64,000 nt of DNA from Arsukibacterium sp. MJ3 (lineage in GTDB: Bacteria; Pseudomonadota; Gammaproteobacteria; Enterobacterales; Alteromonadaceae): the NCBI RefSeq assembly GCF_000987765.1, contig NZ_LAHP01000016.1:1-64000 (forward strand), given 5' to 3'. The notes below the pieces were generated by a model. It did not search any database. It saw only the letters and a program-made list of their open reading frames with translations, and was not told where the DNA came from. The position numbers and the translations under genes were made by a program. Positions 24,245 through 33,602 of the stretch are shown piece after piece. Within the stretch, counting starts at the first letter, position 1, and the number at the start of each line of letters is the position of its first letter.

Positions 24245-25660
24245 TTAGTTATGCCCATTATGGCCTTGAGGTTTACGTACTGTTACTTCCAGCTCTTTTG
24301 CCGCTGGTTGCTCTACTGACATAAGCTGGCCGCCATGCTCTGCCGAGCGTTTTGGCGCAGTTATATCGCCGTTCCACTCGCTGGCGACTGTGCCTTCCGG
24401 GTGTTTAAACCAACCCGGATCAGCATAATCATTCGGCGCCTGATCTTCTCTAACTTTAATAACACTGAACATACCGCCCATTTCCACCGAGCCAAAGGGG
24501 CCGTCGCCGGTCATCATTGGTAAGGTATTGTCTGGAAGTGGCATGGTCATTTCGGTCATATCGGCCATGCCACGCTCGCCCATTACCATATAATCAGGCA
24601 CCAGGGTCTGGATTTTTTTAGTCATGCCACTATGGTCAACACCTATCATGGTTGGCACATCATGGCCCATTGCATTCATGGTATGGTGCGACTTGTGACA
24701 GTGGAATGCCCAGTCACCTAATTCATCCGCCACAAATTCAATTTGGCGCATTTGGCCTACCGCAATGTCGGTGGTGACTTCTGGCCAGCGACTGCCCGGT
24801 GGTGTGGGGCCGCCGTCAGTACCGGTAACTGTAAACTCATGGCCATGAATGTGGATGGGGTGGTTAGTCATGGTCAGGTTACCAATGCGGATCCGCACCT
24901 TGTCGTTTTTACGCACCACCAAAGGGTCAATTCCCGGAAAGGCCCGGCTATTCCAGGTCCACAGGTTAAAATCCAGCATCGTCATGATTTTTGGTGTGTA
25001 GGCGCCTGGCGCTATATCATAGGCATTAAGCAAAAACACAAAATCGCGGTCTACTTCTTCAATATACGGGTGAGCGTCTTTTGGATGCGTTACCCAAAAG
25101 CCCATCATGCCCATGGCCATTTGCACCATCTCATCGGCATGAGGGTGATACATAAAGGTGCCGGGACGCCTGGCAACAAACTCGTAAACGTAGGTTTTAC
25201 CTACCGGGATAGCCGGCTGGTTTAAGCCTGACACGCCATCCATGCCATTGGGCAAACGTTGCCCATGCCAGTGAATAGAGGTATGTTCTGGCAGTTTATT
25301 GGTGACAAAAATTCTTACTCTGTCCCCTTCCACCACCTCAATAGTGGGTCCCGGTGACTGACCGTTATAGCCCCATAAATGCGCCTTCATGCCTGGCGCT
25401 ATTTCCCTGATTACCGGCTCCGCCACCAAATGGAATTCTTTAACGCCATTATTCATGCGCCAGGGCAAGGTCCAGCCATTTAGCGTGACAACTGGGTTGT
25501 AGGGTCGGCCTGAGGTGGGCAACGAGGGTGTCATAGTGTCTGCCGAGCTTTGGCTCACCACTTCTGGAATACCCGCCAGTGCCGCTCTACTGACCGACGC
25601 GACGCCAACACCTGCGGTAATTGCCCCGATGCTTTTTAGTAACTCACGACGTGAAAACAT
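24245..25660 (-). CDS. Two-domain multicopper oxidase with Met-rich tail
   Basis: The 471-residue product has a Tat signal (SRRELLK, residues 3-9), so it is exported folded. Copper motifs are in order: HWHG at 130-133, HPHADE at 172-177, HPIHIHGHEF at 267-276 and HCHKSHHTMNAM at 320-331. The spacing between the first and last motifs fits a two-cupredoxin-domain enzyme; about 140 residues follow, including a Met-rich stretch (MTEMTMPLPDN). It probably oxidises Cu(I) to Cu(II) in the periplasm. It sits in the middle of the copper operon, ten bases from both neighbours. Confidence 0.88.
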   Translation of the reverse strand: MFSRRELLKSIGAITAGVGVASVSRAALAGIPEVVSQSSADTMTPSLPTSGRPYNPVVTLNGWTLPWRMNNGVKEFHLVAEPVIREIAPGMKAHLWGYNGQSPGPTIEVVEGDRVRIFVTNKLPEHTSIHWHGQRLPNGMDGVSGLNQPAIPVGKTYVYEFVARRPGTFMYHPHADEMVQMAMGMMGFWVTHPKDAHPYIEEVDRDFVFLLNAYDIAPGAYTPKIMTMLDFNLWTWNSRAFPGIDPLVVRKNDKVRIRIGNLTMTNHPIHIHGHEFTVTGTDGGPTPPGSRWPEVTTDIAVGQMRQIEFVADELGDWAFHCHKSHHTMNAMGHDVPTMIGVDHSGMTKKIQTLVPDYMVMGERGMADMTEMTMPLPDNTLPMMTGDGPFGSVEMGGMFSVIKVREDQAPNDYADPGWFKHPEGTVASEWNGDITAPKRSAEHGGQLMSVEQPAAKELEVTVRKPQGHNGHN

Positions 25661-25669
25661 AATAACTCC

Positions 25670-27103
25670 TTAATGTTCGGCGCCAGCAGCGCTACTAACA
25701 GACGGCAATTCGGTGCTGCTGTTTATCGTGACCGGTACCCCAATCATCACTAAATCTAATTGCGATTTAGCCAGCCAAAAATCCCGGTTAGCATTAACAT
25801 AACCGGTTACTGCATTAATTTGGTTGCGGGCGTCGGCAATAAGCTCAAACACGCTGATAAACATACCGTTGTAGCGCAATTGATTTTCTTCGGCAATTTG
25901 CTGTTGAATTGGCAACATGGCGTTTTTGTAATGTTGCGCTATTTCATGCATGGCGCTGTACTGATAATAGCTTTGTCTTAATGCTGAGCGGGCGCTAATA
26001 CCAGTAGCAAAAGCGTGGTTAAATGCTTGTTTATACTGATACTCTGCTTTTTTCACCCGATACGAGCCCCAATCGAAAAGTGGCAACTCTAATACGGCTT
26101 TATAGCTTCGCTCTGAACGGTCTTGCAGATTACCGCCAACTTCTAATTCAAAGGCATTAATAAAGCGGGTGGCTTTAGTCAGGCCTGCGCTATTGGCAAT
26201 AAACGCCAGCTGTAATGTTGCCAGCCTGACATCCAGTCGCTGGTCTAGCCCATCTTGTGCAACACTTTGCCACTGTGCTATCTGAGTTGGCATGTCGGGT
26301 AAGCGCTCTGGTAAAATTAACTGCTCTGACTGCTGCCACAAGCCCAACTGGCTTTGCAGAGTCTCTTTACTGCTATAGGCTGCCTGCCGTGCTTTCACTA
26401 AGTTAAGGGTAGCATCCGTTAACAGGCTTTGTTCACGTAAATAGTCTAGTTTATTAAAGTTACCTGCCTGCAGCATACGTGTTGCCAATTCAGCACCGGC
26501 TGCCGTGGTGGTATGCACCTGCTCGATGTAACGCAGTACCTCCTGCGCCGCTACGGCGTTCCAATAGGCGTGTCGGGTGTCGGCAATCATGCTGGCAATA
26601 CGTTGCGCGGTGGCTAAGCGGGCCTGCTCAAAGCGGTTTGTTGCTAACTGCCGTATTTTGGGCAAGGTAAGCAAGGCCAGAATGTTAAAGCCAAACTCCA
26701 GCTCTGTTGCATAATCACCATCAGACACACTGCGGGTTAGCATAATGGCCGGGTTTGGTAGTTGCGATGCCTGTTGCAGTTGCGTAGCCGATACGCCCAG
26801 CGCAAATAACTCAGCTTGCAACGTTTTACTGTTAAGAACGGTTATTTCTACTGCGGTATCTAAGGTTAACGGCGTCAGTAATAACTGCTGCACCCGTTGC
26901 TGTATTTGTTGCTGCTGCTCATCGCTGTCAATACGTTGCAGTGGTGTCGGATTGATGGCCGCAATATCAGCCTGTACTGCACTTATCGGGTTACCCGGAT
27001 TAATCGCACATGCTGTCAGGCTGACCATTACTGTTGCTAGCGTAACAAGCTTAGCCATTGCCGTAAATGACGTTTTGCTACACTGCTGTTTGGGCATGGC
27101 CAT
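25670..27103 (-). CDS. TolC-family outer-membrane efflux protein (CusC/CzcC-like)
   Basis: With the ATG at 27103 (GAGGGG site) the product has 477 residues; a TTG at 27109 is possible. A lipoprotein signal (LTAC near residue 30) precedes two repeated long-helix/beta segments of the TolC fold (LQQASQLPNPAIML; YRVKKAEYQYKQA and others). It probably forms the outer-membrane exit duct of a copper efflux pump. No CusA or CusB gene is present here, so the inner-membrane partner must lie elsewhere. Confidence 0.85.
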   Translation of the reverse strand: MAMPKQQCSKTSFTAMAKLVTLATVMVSLTACAINPGNPISAVQADIAAINPTPLQRIDSDEQQQQIQQRVQQLLLTPLTLDTAVEITVLNSKTLQAELFALGVSATQLQQASQLPNPAIMLTRSVSDGDYATELEFGFNILALLTLPKIRQLATNRFEQARLATAQRIASMIADTRHAYWNAVAAQEVLRYIEQVHTTTAAGAELATRMLQAGNFNKLDYLREQSLLTDATLNLVKARQAAYSSKETLQSQLGLWQQSEQLILPERLPDMPTQIAQWQSVAQDGLDQRLDVRLATLQLAFIANSAGLTKATRFINAFELEVGGNLQDRSERSYKAVLELPLFDWGSYRVKKAEYQYKQAFNHAFATGISARSALRQSYYQYSAMHEIAQHYKNAMLPIQQQIAEENQLRYNGMFISVFELIADARNQINAVTGYVNANRDFWLAKSQLDLVMIGVPVTINSSTELPSVSSAAGAEH

Positions 27104-27105
27104 AA

Positions 27106-27429
27106 TCAATGCCCCTCATGCTTATTGGCTTTAGGTTCAGACATCTGGTGCTGCCTATGCTGCTCATGCTGGCCGCTGCCTTCAGTGGCATAAAACATCC
27201 AGCCGCCAATCTGGTGTACCCGCTGGTTTACTTCAGCCCAGTTACCCAGGGCAGGAATGGTCGCTTGTGGTGTAGTAACCGACATATAAGGTGGCGCCAG
27301 CATTGCAGCGTTTTGTTGCAGTGATGCGGGTAGTGTCAGCTCAGTTGCTGACAGCGTATGGGCAAACAAAATGCTGATGATTGAACATCCGGCACCTGCC
27401 AGCACGGTTAGGATTTTACGGCTGAACAT
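27106..27429 (-). CDS. Small periplasmic His-rich protein in copper operon
   Basis: The ATG at 27429 gives a 107-residue product with a signal peptide (ending near FAHTLSA). A middle GNWAEVNQRVHQIGGWMFY segment is followed by a His/Gln-rich end (HEQHRQHQMSEPK, then HEGH). Such His/Met clusters suggest copper binding. Longer starts exist but begin without a clear ribosome-binding site. It is the gene just before the TolC-like gene, two bases apart, so the same transcript. Its exact role is unknown. Confidence 0.7.
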   Translation of the reverse strand: MFSRKILTVLAGAGCSIISILFAHTLSATELTLPASLQQNAAMLAPPYMSVTTPQATIPALGNWAEVNQRVHQIGGWMFYATEGSGQHEQHRQHQMSEPKANKHEGH

Positions 27430-27481
27430 AACAATATCCTTAATTAATTTACAGGAAAATGTATACATAATAGACAAGCGG

Positions 27482-27497
27482 CAGTGTTCAGACACTG
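27482..27497. promoter_or_regulatory. Inverted repeat upstream of the copper genes
   Basis: CAGTGT and ACACTG are perfect six-base arms around TCAG, about 55 bases upstream of the gene at 27429 and downstream of the His/Cys-rich gene. It could be an operator for a copper-responsive regulator, but it does not match a CueR box and no regulator gene is present nearby. Confidence 0.35.
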
Positions 27498-27538
27498 GCT
27501 CGAGTAGTTTCGTTACCTAAAAGGGACGTTTTAGAGGA

Positions 27539-27934
27539 TTAAGCAGACTTTGGTGGTCGTTCTTGGGGTATAACCACACCAGCGGTAGGGAAGTAGGCAA
27601 ACTGCAAGGCTTTATCATGATAATGGGCTTGCGCCACAGTAAATAGTGCCGGCAAAGGCGCGCAATGTATCGAACAACAATGGTCGCATGCTTCGCAGGG
27701 CTCAGCATTGGCGGCACTTTCATGCGCGTGACTAGCTGCAGTGCTATCTAATGAGTTTTTTGCAACATGCTGATGCTGGGCGTGTGACGTTAGATCAGCT
27801 GCAGAGTTAGAAACGGAGAGTGTTGGGTTGATATGCTGTTGTTGTCCTTGGCAATGTACCATGGCGTACGCCCCTGTTCCCTTTAAGAGAAACAGAAAGC
27901 ATAGTGCCATAATGAACCAATTGTTGCAGCGCAT
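27539..27934 (-). CDS. His/Cys-rich exported small protein (DUF2946-like)
   Basis: The 131-residue product has an N-terminal hydrophobic segment (signal or anchor), a His-rich middle (HAQHQHVAKN, SHAHES), and a cysteine/histidine cluster CEACDHCCSIHCA, then a Pro-rich end. This layout resembles DUF2946-type proteins found near copper and other metal genes. It may bind copper in the periplasm. It is the first gene of the copper cluster, about 110 bases before the next gene; the assignment rests on composition and context. Confidence 0.65.
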   Translation of the reverse strand: MRCNNWFIMALCFLFLLKGTGAYAMVHCQGQQQHINPTLSVSNSAADLTSHAQHQHVAKNSLDSTAASHAHESAANAEPCEACDHCCSIHCAPLPALFTVAQAHYHDKALQFAYFPTAGVVIPQERPPKSA

Positions 27935-28010
27935 GTGTTATCCAACGATTGTATTGTCTATAGGATAGGCGTTATTACTTAAAAGTTCAAATTCGTTTGT
28001 GGTATTGAAC

Positions 28011-28035
28011 AGGGCTGGAATGAAGTTCCAGCCCT
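28011..28035 (-). terminator. Hairpin downstream of ilvH
   Basis: AGGGCTGGAA pairs perfectly with TTCCAGCCCT around a five-base loop, 17 bases beyond the ilvH stop. No T-tract follows on either strand, so it may stop transcription with Rho or simply protect the message end. Confidence 0.45.
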
Positions 28036-28051
28036 TACTAAATGAAGTGAG

Positions 28052-28543
28052 CTACAACGCCAGTGTTTTTTCCCCACGGGCAATACCCGACACGCCGCTG
28101 CGGACCACCTCTAAAATTATGGTGGTGCTTAGCGCCTGAATAAAGGCGTCTAGTTTGTCGCTGGTGCCCACCAATTGCACGGTGTAGGTGCTGGTGGTAA
28201 CGTCGATAATTTGGCCGCGAAAAATATCGGCACAGCGTTTTACTTCATCGCGCGCCGCGCCGCTGGCTTTTACTTTTACCAGCATTAACTCGCGCTCCAG
28301 ATGTGGTGACTCGTTTAAGTCAGTCAGTTTTACCACTTCAATCAGCTTATGCAGCTGTTTAGTAATTTGCTCAATGACCTGGTCGTTACCATGGGTTACC
28401 AGCGTTAGGCGCGATAAGGTGGCGTCTTCGGTGGGGGCCACAGTTAACGAGTCAATGTTGTAACCACGTTGGGCAAATAAGCCGACCAGCCTGGCTAAGG
28501 CGCCCGATTCATTCTCCAGCAGAACAGAAATAATATGCCGCAT
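28052..28543 (-). CDS. ilvH: Acetolactate synthase small (regulatory) subunit
   Basis: The 163-residue protein matches IlvH throughout: an N-terminal ACT domain (HIISVLLENESGALARLVGLF) binding valine, and a C-terminal regulatory half ending SGVSGIARGEKTLAL. It forms the acetohydroxyacid synthase III holoenzyme with IlvI and gives valine feedback inhibition. It follows ilvI by one base, so they are one operon. The last 50 bases are repeated in decayed form at 22343-22405, on the other side of the copper operon. Confidence 0.95.
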   Translation of the reverse strand: MRHIISVLLENESGALARLVGLFAQRGYNIDSLTVAPTEDATLSRLTLVTHGNDQVIEQITKQLHKLIEVVKLTDLNESPHLERELMLVKVKASGAARDEVKRCADIFRGQIIDVTTSTYTVQLVGTSDKLDAFIQALSTTIILEVVRSGVSGIARGEKTLAL

Positions 28544-28544
28544 G

Positions 28545-30284
28545 TTAAGTCCTCTCTGTTTTGCTTAAGAACATGTCATTCATTGCACCGCCAGGAATGT
28601 GCATCGGGTACACGTGTTCTTTCGGGTCTATATGAATGTCGAGGAACACCAGCTGATCTTTTAAGGCAAACGCCCGCTCCAGTGCCGGAATTAACTGTTC
28701 AGGTTCGGTTACCCGAATACCCACATGGCCATAAGCTTCCGCTAATTTAACAAAGTCGGGTAATGAATCCATATATGAGCTGGCATAGCGCGACTCATAG
28801 TTCATATCCTGCCATTGTTTAACCATGCCTAAATAGCCATTGTTCAGGTTAATAATTTTTACCGCCAGGCCGTATTGCTTGCAGGTTGAGAGTTCCTGAA
28901 TATTCATTTGAATAGAACCCTCACCCGTCACACAAACGACATCTTCGTCGGGATAATTTAGTTTGACCCCCATGGCTGCCGGCAAACCAAAGCCCATGGT
29001 GCCGAGGCCGCCAGAGTTAATCCAGCGGTTGGGTTTGTTAAAACCATAATACTGCGCGGCAAACATCTGGTGCTGGCCTACGTCGCTGCAGACATAGGCA
29101 TTACCTTTAGTTATTTTACTTAGCTGTTCAATAACATACTGTGGTTTTAGCATCGGGGCTGCGTTGTCGTAACGGCCACCGTGCAATGCGCGCCAGTCGT
29201 CAATTTGTTGCCACCATTTTTTCAAGGCAGCAGTGTCCAGTTTTTTCTTTTTCTGCGCCAACAGCTCCAGCATGTCTTCCAGCACCGGTTTCACTAGGCC
29301 CACTATTGGAATGTGGGCATTAACGGTTTTAGAAATACTGGCCGGGTCAATATCAATATGAATAATAGTGGCGTCTGGGCAGAATTTTTTGGTGTTATTG
29401 GTTACCCGGTCATCAAAGCGGGCACCCACTGCTAGAATTAAATCAGCGTTATGCATGGTTTGGTTTGCTTCATAGCTGCCATGCATACCCAACATGCCAA
29501 TAAATTGCTTATCGCCAGAAGGGTAACATCCCAACCCCATCAGCGTATTGGTGACCGGTAAATTCAGTAGCTGCGCCAGTTCCGTTAGCTCTTTTGACGC
29601 ACCGCCCATAATAACGCCACCGCCAGCATATAAAATGGGCCGTTTTGCTGCCAGCAGCGCCGTAACCGCTTTTTTAATCTGACCACTGTGGCCTTTTAAT
29701 TTTGGCTGATACGAGCGCAGCTTCACTTCGCTGGGGTAGTGGTAGGGAAAGGTTTGGCTGGGGATAGTCATGTCTTTTGGAATATCGATTACCACTGGCC
29801 CGGGGCGACCACTTTGGGCAATATAAAAGGCTTTTTTGATGATGGCCGGAATATCTTCTGGCCGGCGCACCGACATATTGTGCTTACAAATGGGCCGGGA
29901 AATGCCAAGCATATCGGTTTCCTGAAAGGCATCTTCGCCAATTAAATGGCTCATTACCTGGCCGGTTAATACCACCATTGGAATGGAATCCATATAAGCG
30001 GTGGCAATACCCGTAACGGCATTGGTGGCACCCGGCCCCGACGTAACCAGCACGGCGCCGGCTTTACCACTGGCGCGGGCATAGGCGTCGGCCATGTGAG
30101 TTGCCGCCTGCTCGTGACGCACCAATACATGTTTTACTTTGGTTTGTTGAAATAAGGCATCATAGATATGTAGCACAGCGCCACCCGGGTAGCCGTAAAG
30201 ATACTCTACCCCTTCATCGGCCAGTGCTCTGATAATCATCGCGGCGCCCGATAGCATCTCGGTTTGTTTAGTTTGGCTTGTCAT
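28545..30284 (-). CDS. ilvI: Acetolactate synthase large subunit
   Basis: The 579-residue protein has the TPP-dependent enzyme layout: an N-terminal Pyr domain ([15 protein letters not shown], residues about 34-48, with the catalytic Glu in [15 protein letters not shown]), a middle FAD/TPP domain, and the C-terminal PP domain with GEGSIQMN and [12 protein letters not shown], where TPP-Mg binds. It makes acetolactate and acetohydroxybutyrate for valine, leucine and isoleucine synthesis. It is the first gene of ilvIH. A TATAAT at 30437-30442 on the minus strand could be a -10 element about 150 bases upstream. Confidence 0.95.
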   Translation of the reverse strand: MTSQTKQTEMLSGAAMIIRALADEGVEYLYGYPGGAVLHIYDALFQQTKVKHVLVRHEQAATHMADAYARASGKAGAVLVTSGPGATNAVTGIATAYMDSIPMVVLTGQVMSHLIGEDAFQETDMLGISRPICKHNMSVRRPEDIPAIIKKAFYIAQSGRPGPVVIDIPKDMTIPSQTFPYHYPSEVKLRSYQPKLKGHSGQIKKAVTALLAAKRPILYAGGGVIMGGASKELTELAQLLNLPVTNTLMGLGCYPSGDKQFIGMLGMHGSYEANQTMHNADLILAVGARFDDRVTNNTKKFCPDATIIHIDIDPASISKTVNAHIPIVGLVKPVLEDMLELLAQKKKKLDTAALKKWWQQIDDWRALHGGRYDNAAPMLKPQYVIEQLSKITKGNAYVCSDVGQHQMFAAQYYGFNKPNRWINSGGLGTMGFGLPAAMGVKLNYPDEDVVCVTGEGSIQMNIQELSTCKQYGLAVKIINLNNGYLGMVKQWQDMNYESRYASSYMDSLPDFVKLAEAYGHVGIRVTEPEQLIPALERAFALKDQLVFLDIHIDPKEHVYPMHIPGGAMNDMFLSKTERT

Positions 30285-30583
30285 GGTGTCGTCTCATCGT
30301 TTATGTAGCAAAAATATAGAACCAACGCTGATTGCTCAGTACTGGTTTAACACTGCGGTGCACTAATGGCACTGCCGGTTTGCTACGTGGACGGGTTGGC
30401 AACTGACGTTCTTGTTGTTGCTTCTTATGAAGTCATATTATATGAACGCGTAATCAATTTACGGGATGTCATAACGAATGTCGATGGTTTTTTCTGATTT
30501 GCCGCTAGCGGCTGGACGCTTGTAAAATAGCAAGCCTGGCCACATAGTATGGCCAATACTGCAAAATACAGGACTGGTTAGTT
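30285..30583. other. Divergent intergenic region between ilvI and cnoX
   Basis: This 299-base gap separates divergent promoters. It holds a minus-strand TATAAT at 30437-30442, leaving a leader of about 150 bases before ilvI with no recognisable branched-chain leader peptide. It also holds a palindrome GCCGCTAGCGGC at 30501-30512, and short arms GGCCA/TGGCC near 30537-30553. No gene or structured RNA was recognised. Confidence 0.5.
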
Positions 30584-31429
30584 ATGCAAAGCCCCATTAT
30601 TGAAGTAAGTGTAGAAAATGCCCGTGAGGTGCTGGAACAATCGAAACAGCAGCTGGTGGTGTTTCAGTTTCATTCGGCTCGCAGCGAAGGCTGTCAGCAG
30701 TTAACGCCTATTCTAATGGCGATAGTGCAGCGCTATCCGCAGCAGCTGTTACTGGCCAGGGTAGATTGCGATCAGCAGCAAGATTTAGCCACGCAATTTG
30801 GGGTGCAATCGTTGCCTACGGTTATGCTGATTAAAGATGGCAGGCCGGTAGATGGTTTTGCCGGGGTAGAAACCGAGCAGGCCATTATGGCCAGGTTACA
30901 GCCGTATTTACCCAAACCAGAAGATGAGCTGATTGCCCGCGCGCAGCAGTTTCTGGCCGAAAAAAACCCTAAAGAAGCCTACACGCTATTTAAACAAGCG
31001 GTCGATTTAGCCCCCGAGCGGGCTGAACTAAAAGTATGGCTGGCTGATACCGCGGTCAGTCTTGGCCAATTGCCGCAGGCACAGGCCTTGTTAGCTGACG
31101 TAAAACTAGCCGATCAGGACAGTGTTTTTAAAGCAGTAACCGCTAAGTTAGAACTGGCCCTGGAAGCCGCTGATACCCCGGAAATTCAGGCACTGGAGCA
31201 GCAATTGGCTGCCAAGCCAGATGATAACAGCCTTAAAGAGCAGTTAGCGGTGCAGTATCAGGCGGTGCAACGTAGTGAAGAAGCGCTGGGGCTATTGCTG
31301 GGTATTTTACGGCAAGATTTAAATTACGGTGGCAGCAAAAAGCTGTATTTAGATATTCTGGCGGCGCTACCAAAAGGCGATGTGGTGGCCAGTCAATATC
31401 GGCGTAAGCTCTACAGCTTGTTGTATTAG
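30584..31429 (+). CDS. cnoX: Thioredoxin-like co-chaperone YbbN (CnoX)
   Basis: The 281-residue protein matches E. coli YbbN along its whole length: an N-terminal thioredoxin fold, then TPR repeats and the YRRKLYSLLY end. The active site reads SEGC (34-37) instead of CxxC, so it is not a classical oxidoreductase; E. coli YbbN also has SxxC. Known members hold chlorine- or heat-damaged proteins, form mixed disulfides with them and pass them to GroEL/DnaK. The TAG stop overlaps the GTG start of the next gene by one base. Confidence 0.92.
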   Translation: MQSPIIEVSVENAREVLEQSKQQLVVFQFHSARSEGCQQLTPILMAIVQRYPQQLLLARVDCDQQQDLATQFGVQSLPTVMLIKDGRPVDGFAGVETEQAIMARLQPYLPKPEDELIARAQQFLAEKNPKEAYTLFKQAVDLAPERAELKVWLADTAVSLGQLPQAQALLADVKLADQDSVFKAVTAKLELALEAADTPEIQALEQQLAAKPDDNSLKEQLAVQYQAVQRSEEALGLLLGILRQDLNYGGSKKLYLDILAALPKGDVVASQYRRKLYSLLY

Positions 31430-32664
31430 TGGCTGAAGTATCGACACTGCAGCAAGCCTTTATACGCTGCAGTGCGCTATTGCAACAATACCGGGACTAC
31501 TGGCAGTTAATGCCTTTTTCTTGTCAGCAGCTACCATGGCATAACCCCGCATTACAACAACGTTTGCTAAGCATACCAGAAGAGCAGCTTGCGGCTATTG
31601 ACCAGAGCCCGGCGTTGCAGCAACACCATTTTGGCGACCTGTTTGCGGGTTTAGATAGTGTGGCCAATTATCGCCATGTGGCAACGGCTAAAACGCCGCC
31701 AGACTCAGCCGGAATGTTAAAGCCGGTCCCATTTTGGTTGACCAATGGTATTGCGGGTCGAAAAGTGGCGCAAATTACCGCGTTTGCCAGCCAGTTACCG
31801 CAAACCAGTCTGCCTCTGCTGGAATGGTGTGCTGGGAAAGGCCACCTTGGCCGCTTGTTGTCCTGGCAGTTTGAGCGGCCGGTAACCAGTATCGAATGGC
31901 AACAACCGTTATGTGTTGCTGGCCGCCATTTGGCCGCGCAGTTTCATATTCCACAACGTTTTGTGCATGCCGATGTACTTACCCCGCAGGGTAGCGCAGA
32001 ACTGGCAGCGCAGCAGCAGGTCGTCGCATTGCATGCCTGTGGCCAGCTGCATATTCAGTTGTTACAGCAGGCGGTAGCTGTGGGCTGTCAGCAATTGCAT
32101 GTGGTGCCATGTTGTTATCATTTAATTGATAGTGAGCAATATCAGCCGTTATCAGCTTTGGGGCAACAACACGATTTAGCGCTAAGTCAGCATGATTTAA
32201 AATTGGCGGTGCAAGGCCAGGTAACGGCCGGTGCCCGTACTGAAAAACTGCGACATACCGAAGTGCAGTGGCGTTTGGCTTATCAGGCACTGCGTGCTGC
32301 ATTGACTGGCGATAGCAACTACCGGCCGTTATCGTCGGTGGCAAAGCATTGGTTTGCTGGCGATTTTGCTCACTTTGCCTGTTGGGCTGCGGCAGAGCAT
32401 CAGCTAAGCCTGCCGGCGAAACCCGATTGGCCATATTATTTACAACGTGGCACTACGCATGCCGCACTGGTGCGGCGAATTGAATTGGTACGGCATTTAT
32501 TTCGCCGGCCATTAGAATTATGGCTGGTGCTGGATCGTGCTCTTTATCTGGAACAACAGGGGTATCAGGTACAATTAAGCGCTTTTTGTGATTACCAGGT
32601 TACACCGCGCAACTTGTTGCTGCAGGCAGTACGACAGCCCGCTGCGGTATCACAGCATATATAA
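31429..32664 (+). CDS. SAM-dependent methyltransferase (Methyltransf_32-like)
   Basis: The 411-residue product starts at GTG overlapping the cnoX stop. The SAM-binding motif I is LLEWCAGKGHLGRLL (about residues 132-146), with a later VVALHACGQL and the HVVPCCYHL motif typical of the RRNAD/Methyltransf_32 group. Substrates of this group are largely unknown; some modify RNA or protein glutamine/lysine. It is co-transcribed with cnoX. There is no signal peptide, so it acts in the cytoplasm. Confidence 0.78.
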   Translation: MAEVSTLQQAFIRCSALLQQYRDYWQLMPFSCQQLPWHNPALQQRLLSIPEEQLAAIDQSPALQQHHFGDLFAGLDSVANYRHVATAKTPPDSAGMLKPVPFWLTNGIAGRKVAQITAFASQLPQTSLPLLEWCAGKGHLGRLLSWQFERPVTSIEWQQPLCVAGRHLAAQFHIPQRFVHADVLTPQGSAELAAQQQVVALHACGQLHIQLLQQAVAVGCQQLHVVPCCYHLIDSEQYQPLSALGQQHDLALSQHDLKLAVQGQVTAGARTEKLRHTEVQWRLAYQALRAALTGDSNYRPLSSVAKHWFAGDFAHFACWAAAEHQLSLPAKPDWPYYLQRGTTHAALVRRIELVRHLFRRPLELWLVLDRALYLEQQGYQVQLSAFCDYQVTPRNLLLQAVRQPAAVSQHI

Positions 32665-32672
32665 AAAAGTGT

Positions 32673-33602
32673 CTAGCACGCCACTTGCTGTTCGGTACTG
32701 GCCGGTAGGTCTTGCTGATAAAACGCTTGTATTTGCAGGTCTTTAGTTTGCCATCGTTGGTTTAACCATTGCTGAAAACCTTCCCGAAACAGCGCATCGT
32801 TAAAATAATCACCCATCACCTGCTCATCTACTGCCAGTATATCAGCCTGAATCACAATCCGTTTTAAACGGCCCATTAACATGTCCAGTGCTACATGCTG
32901 CCGGTTGTCCGGATAAATTAAGGTTAGGTCTAAAATGGCATTAAACTGCTCGCCCATACTGGCCAGCGTAAAGGCAATACCACCGGCTTTTGGCGGCAGT
33001 AAGTGTTGAAACGGACTGTTTTTTGCCTGTTTTTTGTGCTCAGTACAGCGACTTCCTTCGACAAAGTTAATGATGGTGGTCGGCACGGTTAAAAATTTAG
33101 CGCAGGACTGCCGGGTCGTTTCAATATCTTTACCTTTAAGATGCGGGTACTTGGTTAGGGTTGCCGGGTTATAGCGTTTCATAAACGGCATATCCAAGGC
33201 CCAGCAGCTACTACCTAAAAATGGCACCCATTTCAGCTGGTCTTTTAAGAAAAATTTAGGCTCCGGGATAAGCCGGTGTGCAAAACTACTGACCACCGGA
33301 ATATCTAACCAACTCTGGTGATTAGCAATCAACAAGTACCAGTTATCACTAGTTAGGCTGGTTTCGCCAGATATTTGCCATTCAACGTCATTAAACAGAT
33401 TGATCAGGCCGGTATTTACATTAGTCCAGCCACGAAAACAACTACGGCCTGCCATCGCCAGTAATTTTTGAGCGGGGTGAAAGGGTAACAGCAGTTTAAG
33501 AATACCTAACGGCGTCACCAAGATGCCCCAAAACGCTAAATTCAGCGCAAAGCCGCTAAAACTGAAGGGTACCAGCAACCAGCCCGGTAAAAAACTTAAC
33601 AT
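32673..33602 (-). CDS. Acyltransferase, LPLAT/AGPAT family (YihG-like, copy 2)
   Basis: The 309-residue product starts at an ATG overlapping the stop of copy 1 by one base. An N-terminal membrane segment precedes the acyltransferase motifs NHQSWLD (NHxxxxD block), FLKDQLKW and EGSR (block III), then PKAGG. It probably transfers a fatty acyl group to a lysophospholipid at the inner membrane, the role of YihG-type enzymes. The N-terminal MLSFLP and the block layout match copy 1 directly upstream, so the pair arose by tandem duplication. Confidence 0.88.
   Translation of the reverse strand: MLSFLPGWLLVPFSFSGFALNLAFWGILVTPLGILKLLLPFHPAQKLLAMAGRSCFRGWTNVNTGLINLFNDVEWQISGETSLTSDNWYLLIANHQSWLDIPVVSSFAHRLIPEPKFFLKDQLKWVPFLGSSCWALDMPFMKRYNPATLTKYPHLKGKDIETTRQSCAKFLTVPTTIINFVEGSRCTEHKKQAKNSPFQHLLPPKAGGIAFTLASMGEQFNAILDLTLIYPDNRQHVALDMLMGRLKRIVIQADILAVDEQVMGDYFNDALFREGFQQWLNQRWQTKDLQIQAFYQQDLPASTEQQVAC

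Noticed and set aside
22478-27934. Search for an integrase or transposase to explain the flanked copper operon
   Set aside because: No gene of either type was recognised between the two ilvH copies, so the insertion mechanism stays unknown.
28011-28035. Hairpin considered as part of an attachment site for the copper segment
   Set aside because: It is not repeated on the other flank near 22343, so there is no support for an attachment role.
31979-32434. 151-codon minus-strand frame inside the methyltransferase gene
   Set aside because: It lies wholly within a gene with clear SAM motifs and shows no domain.
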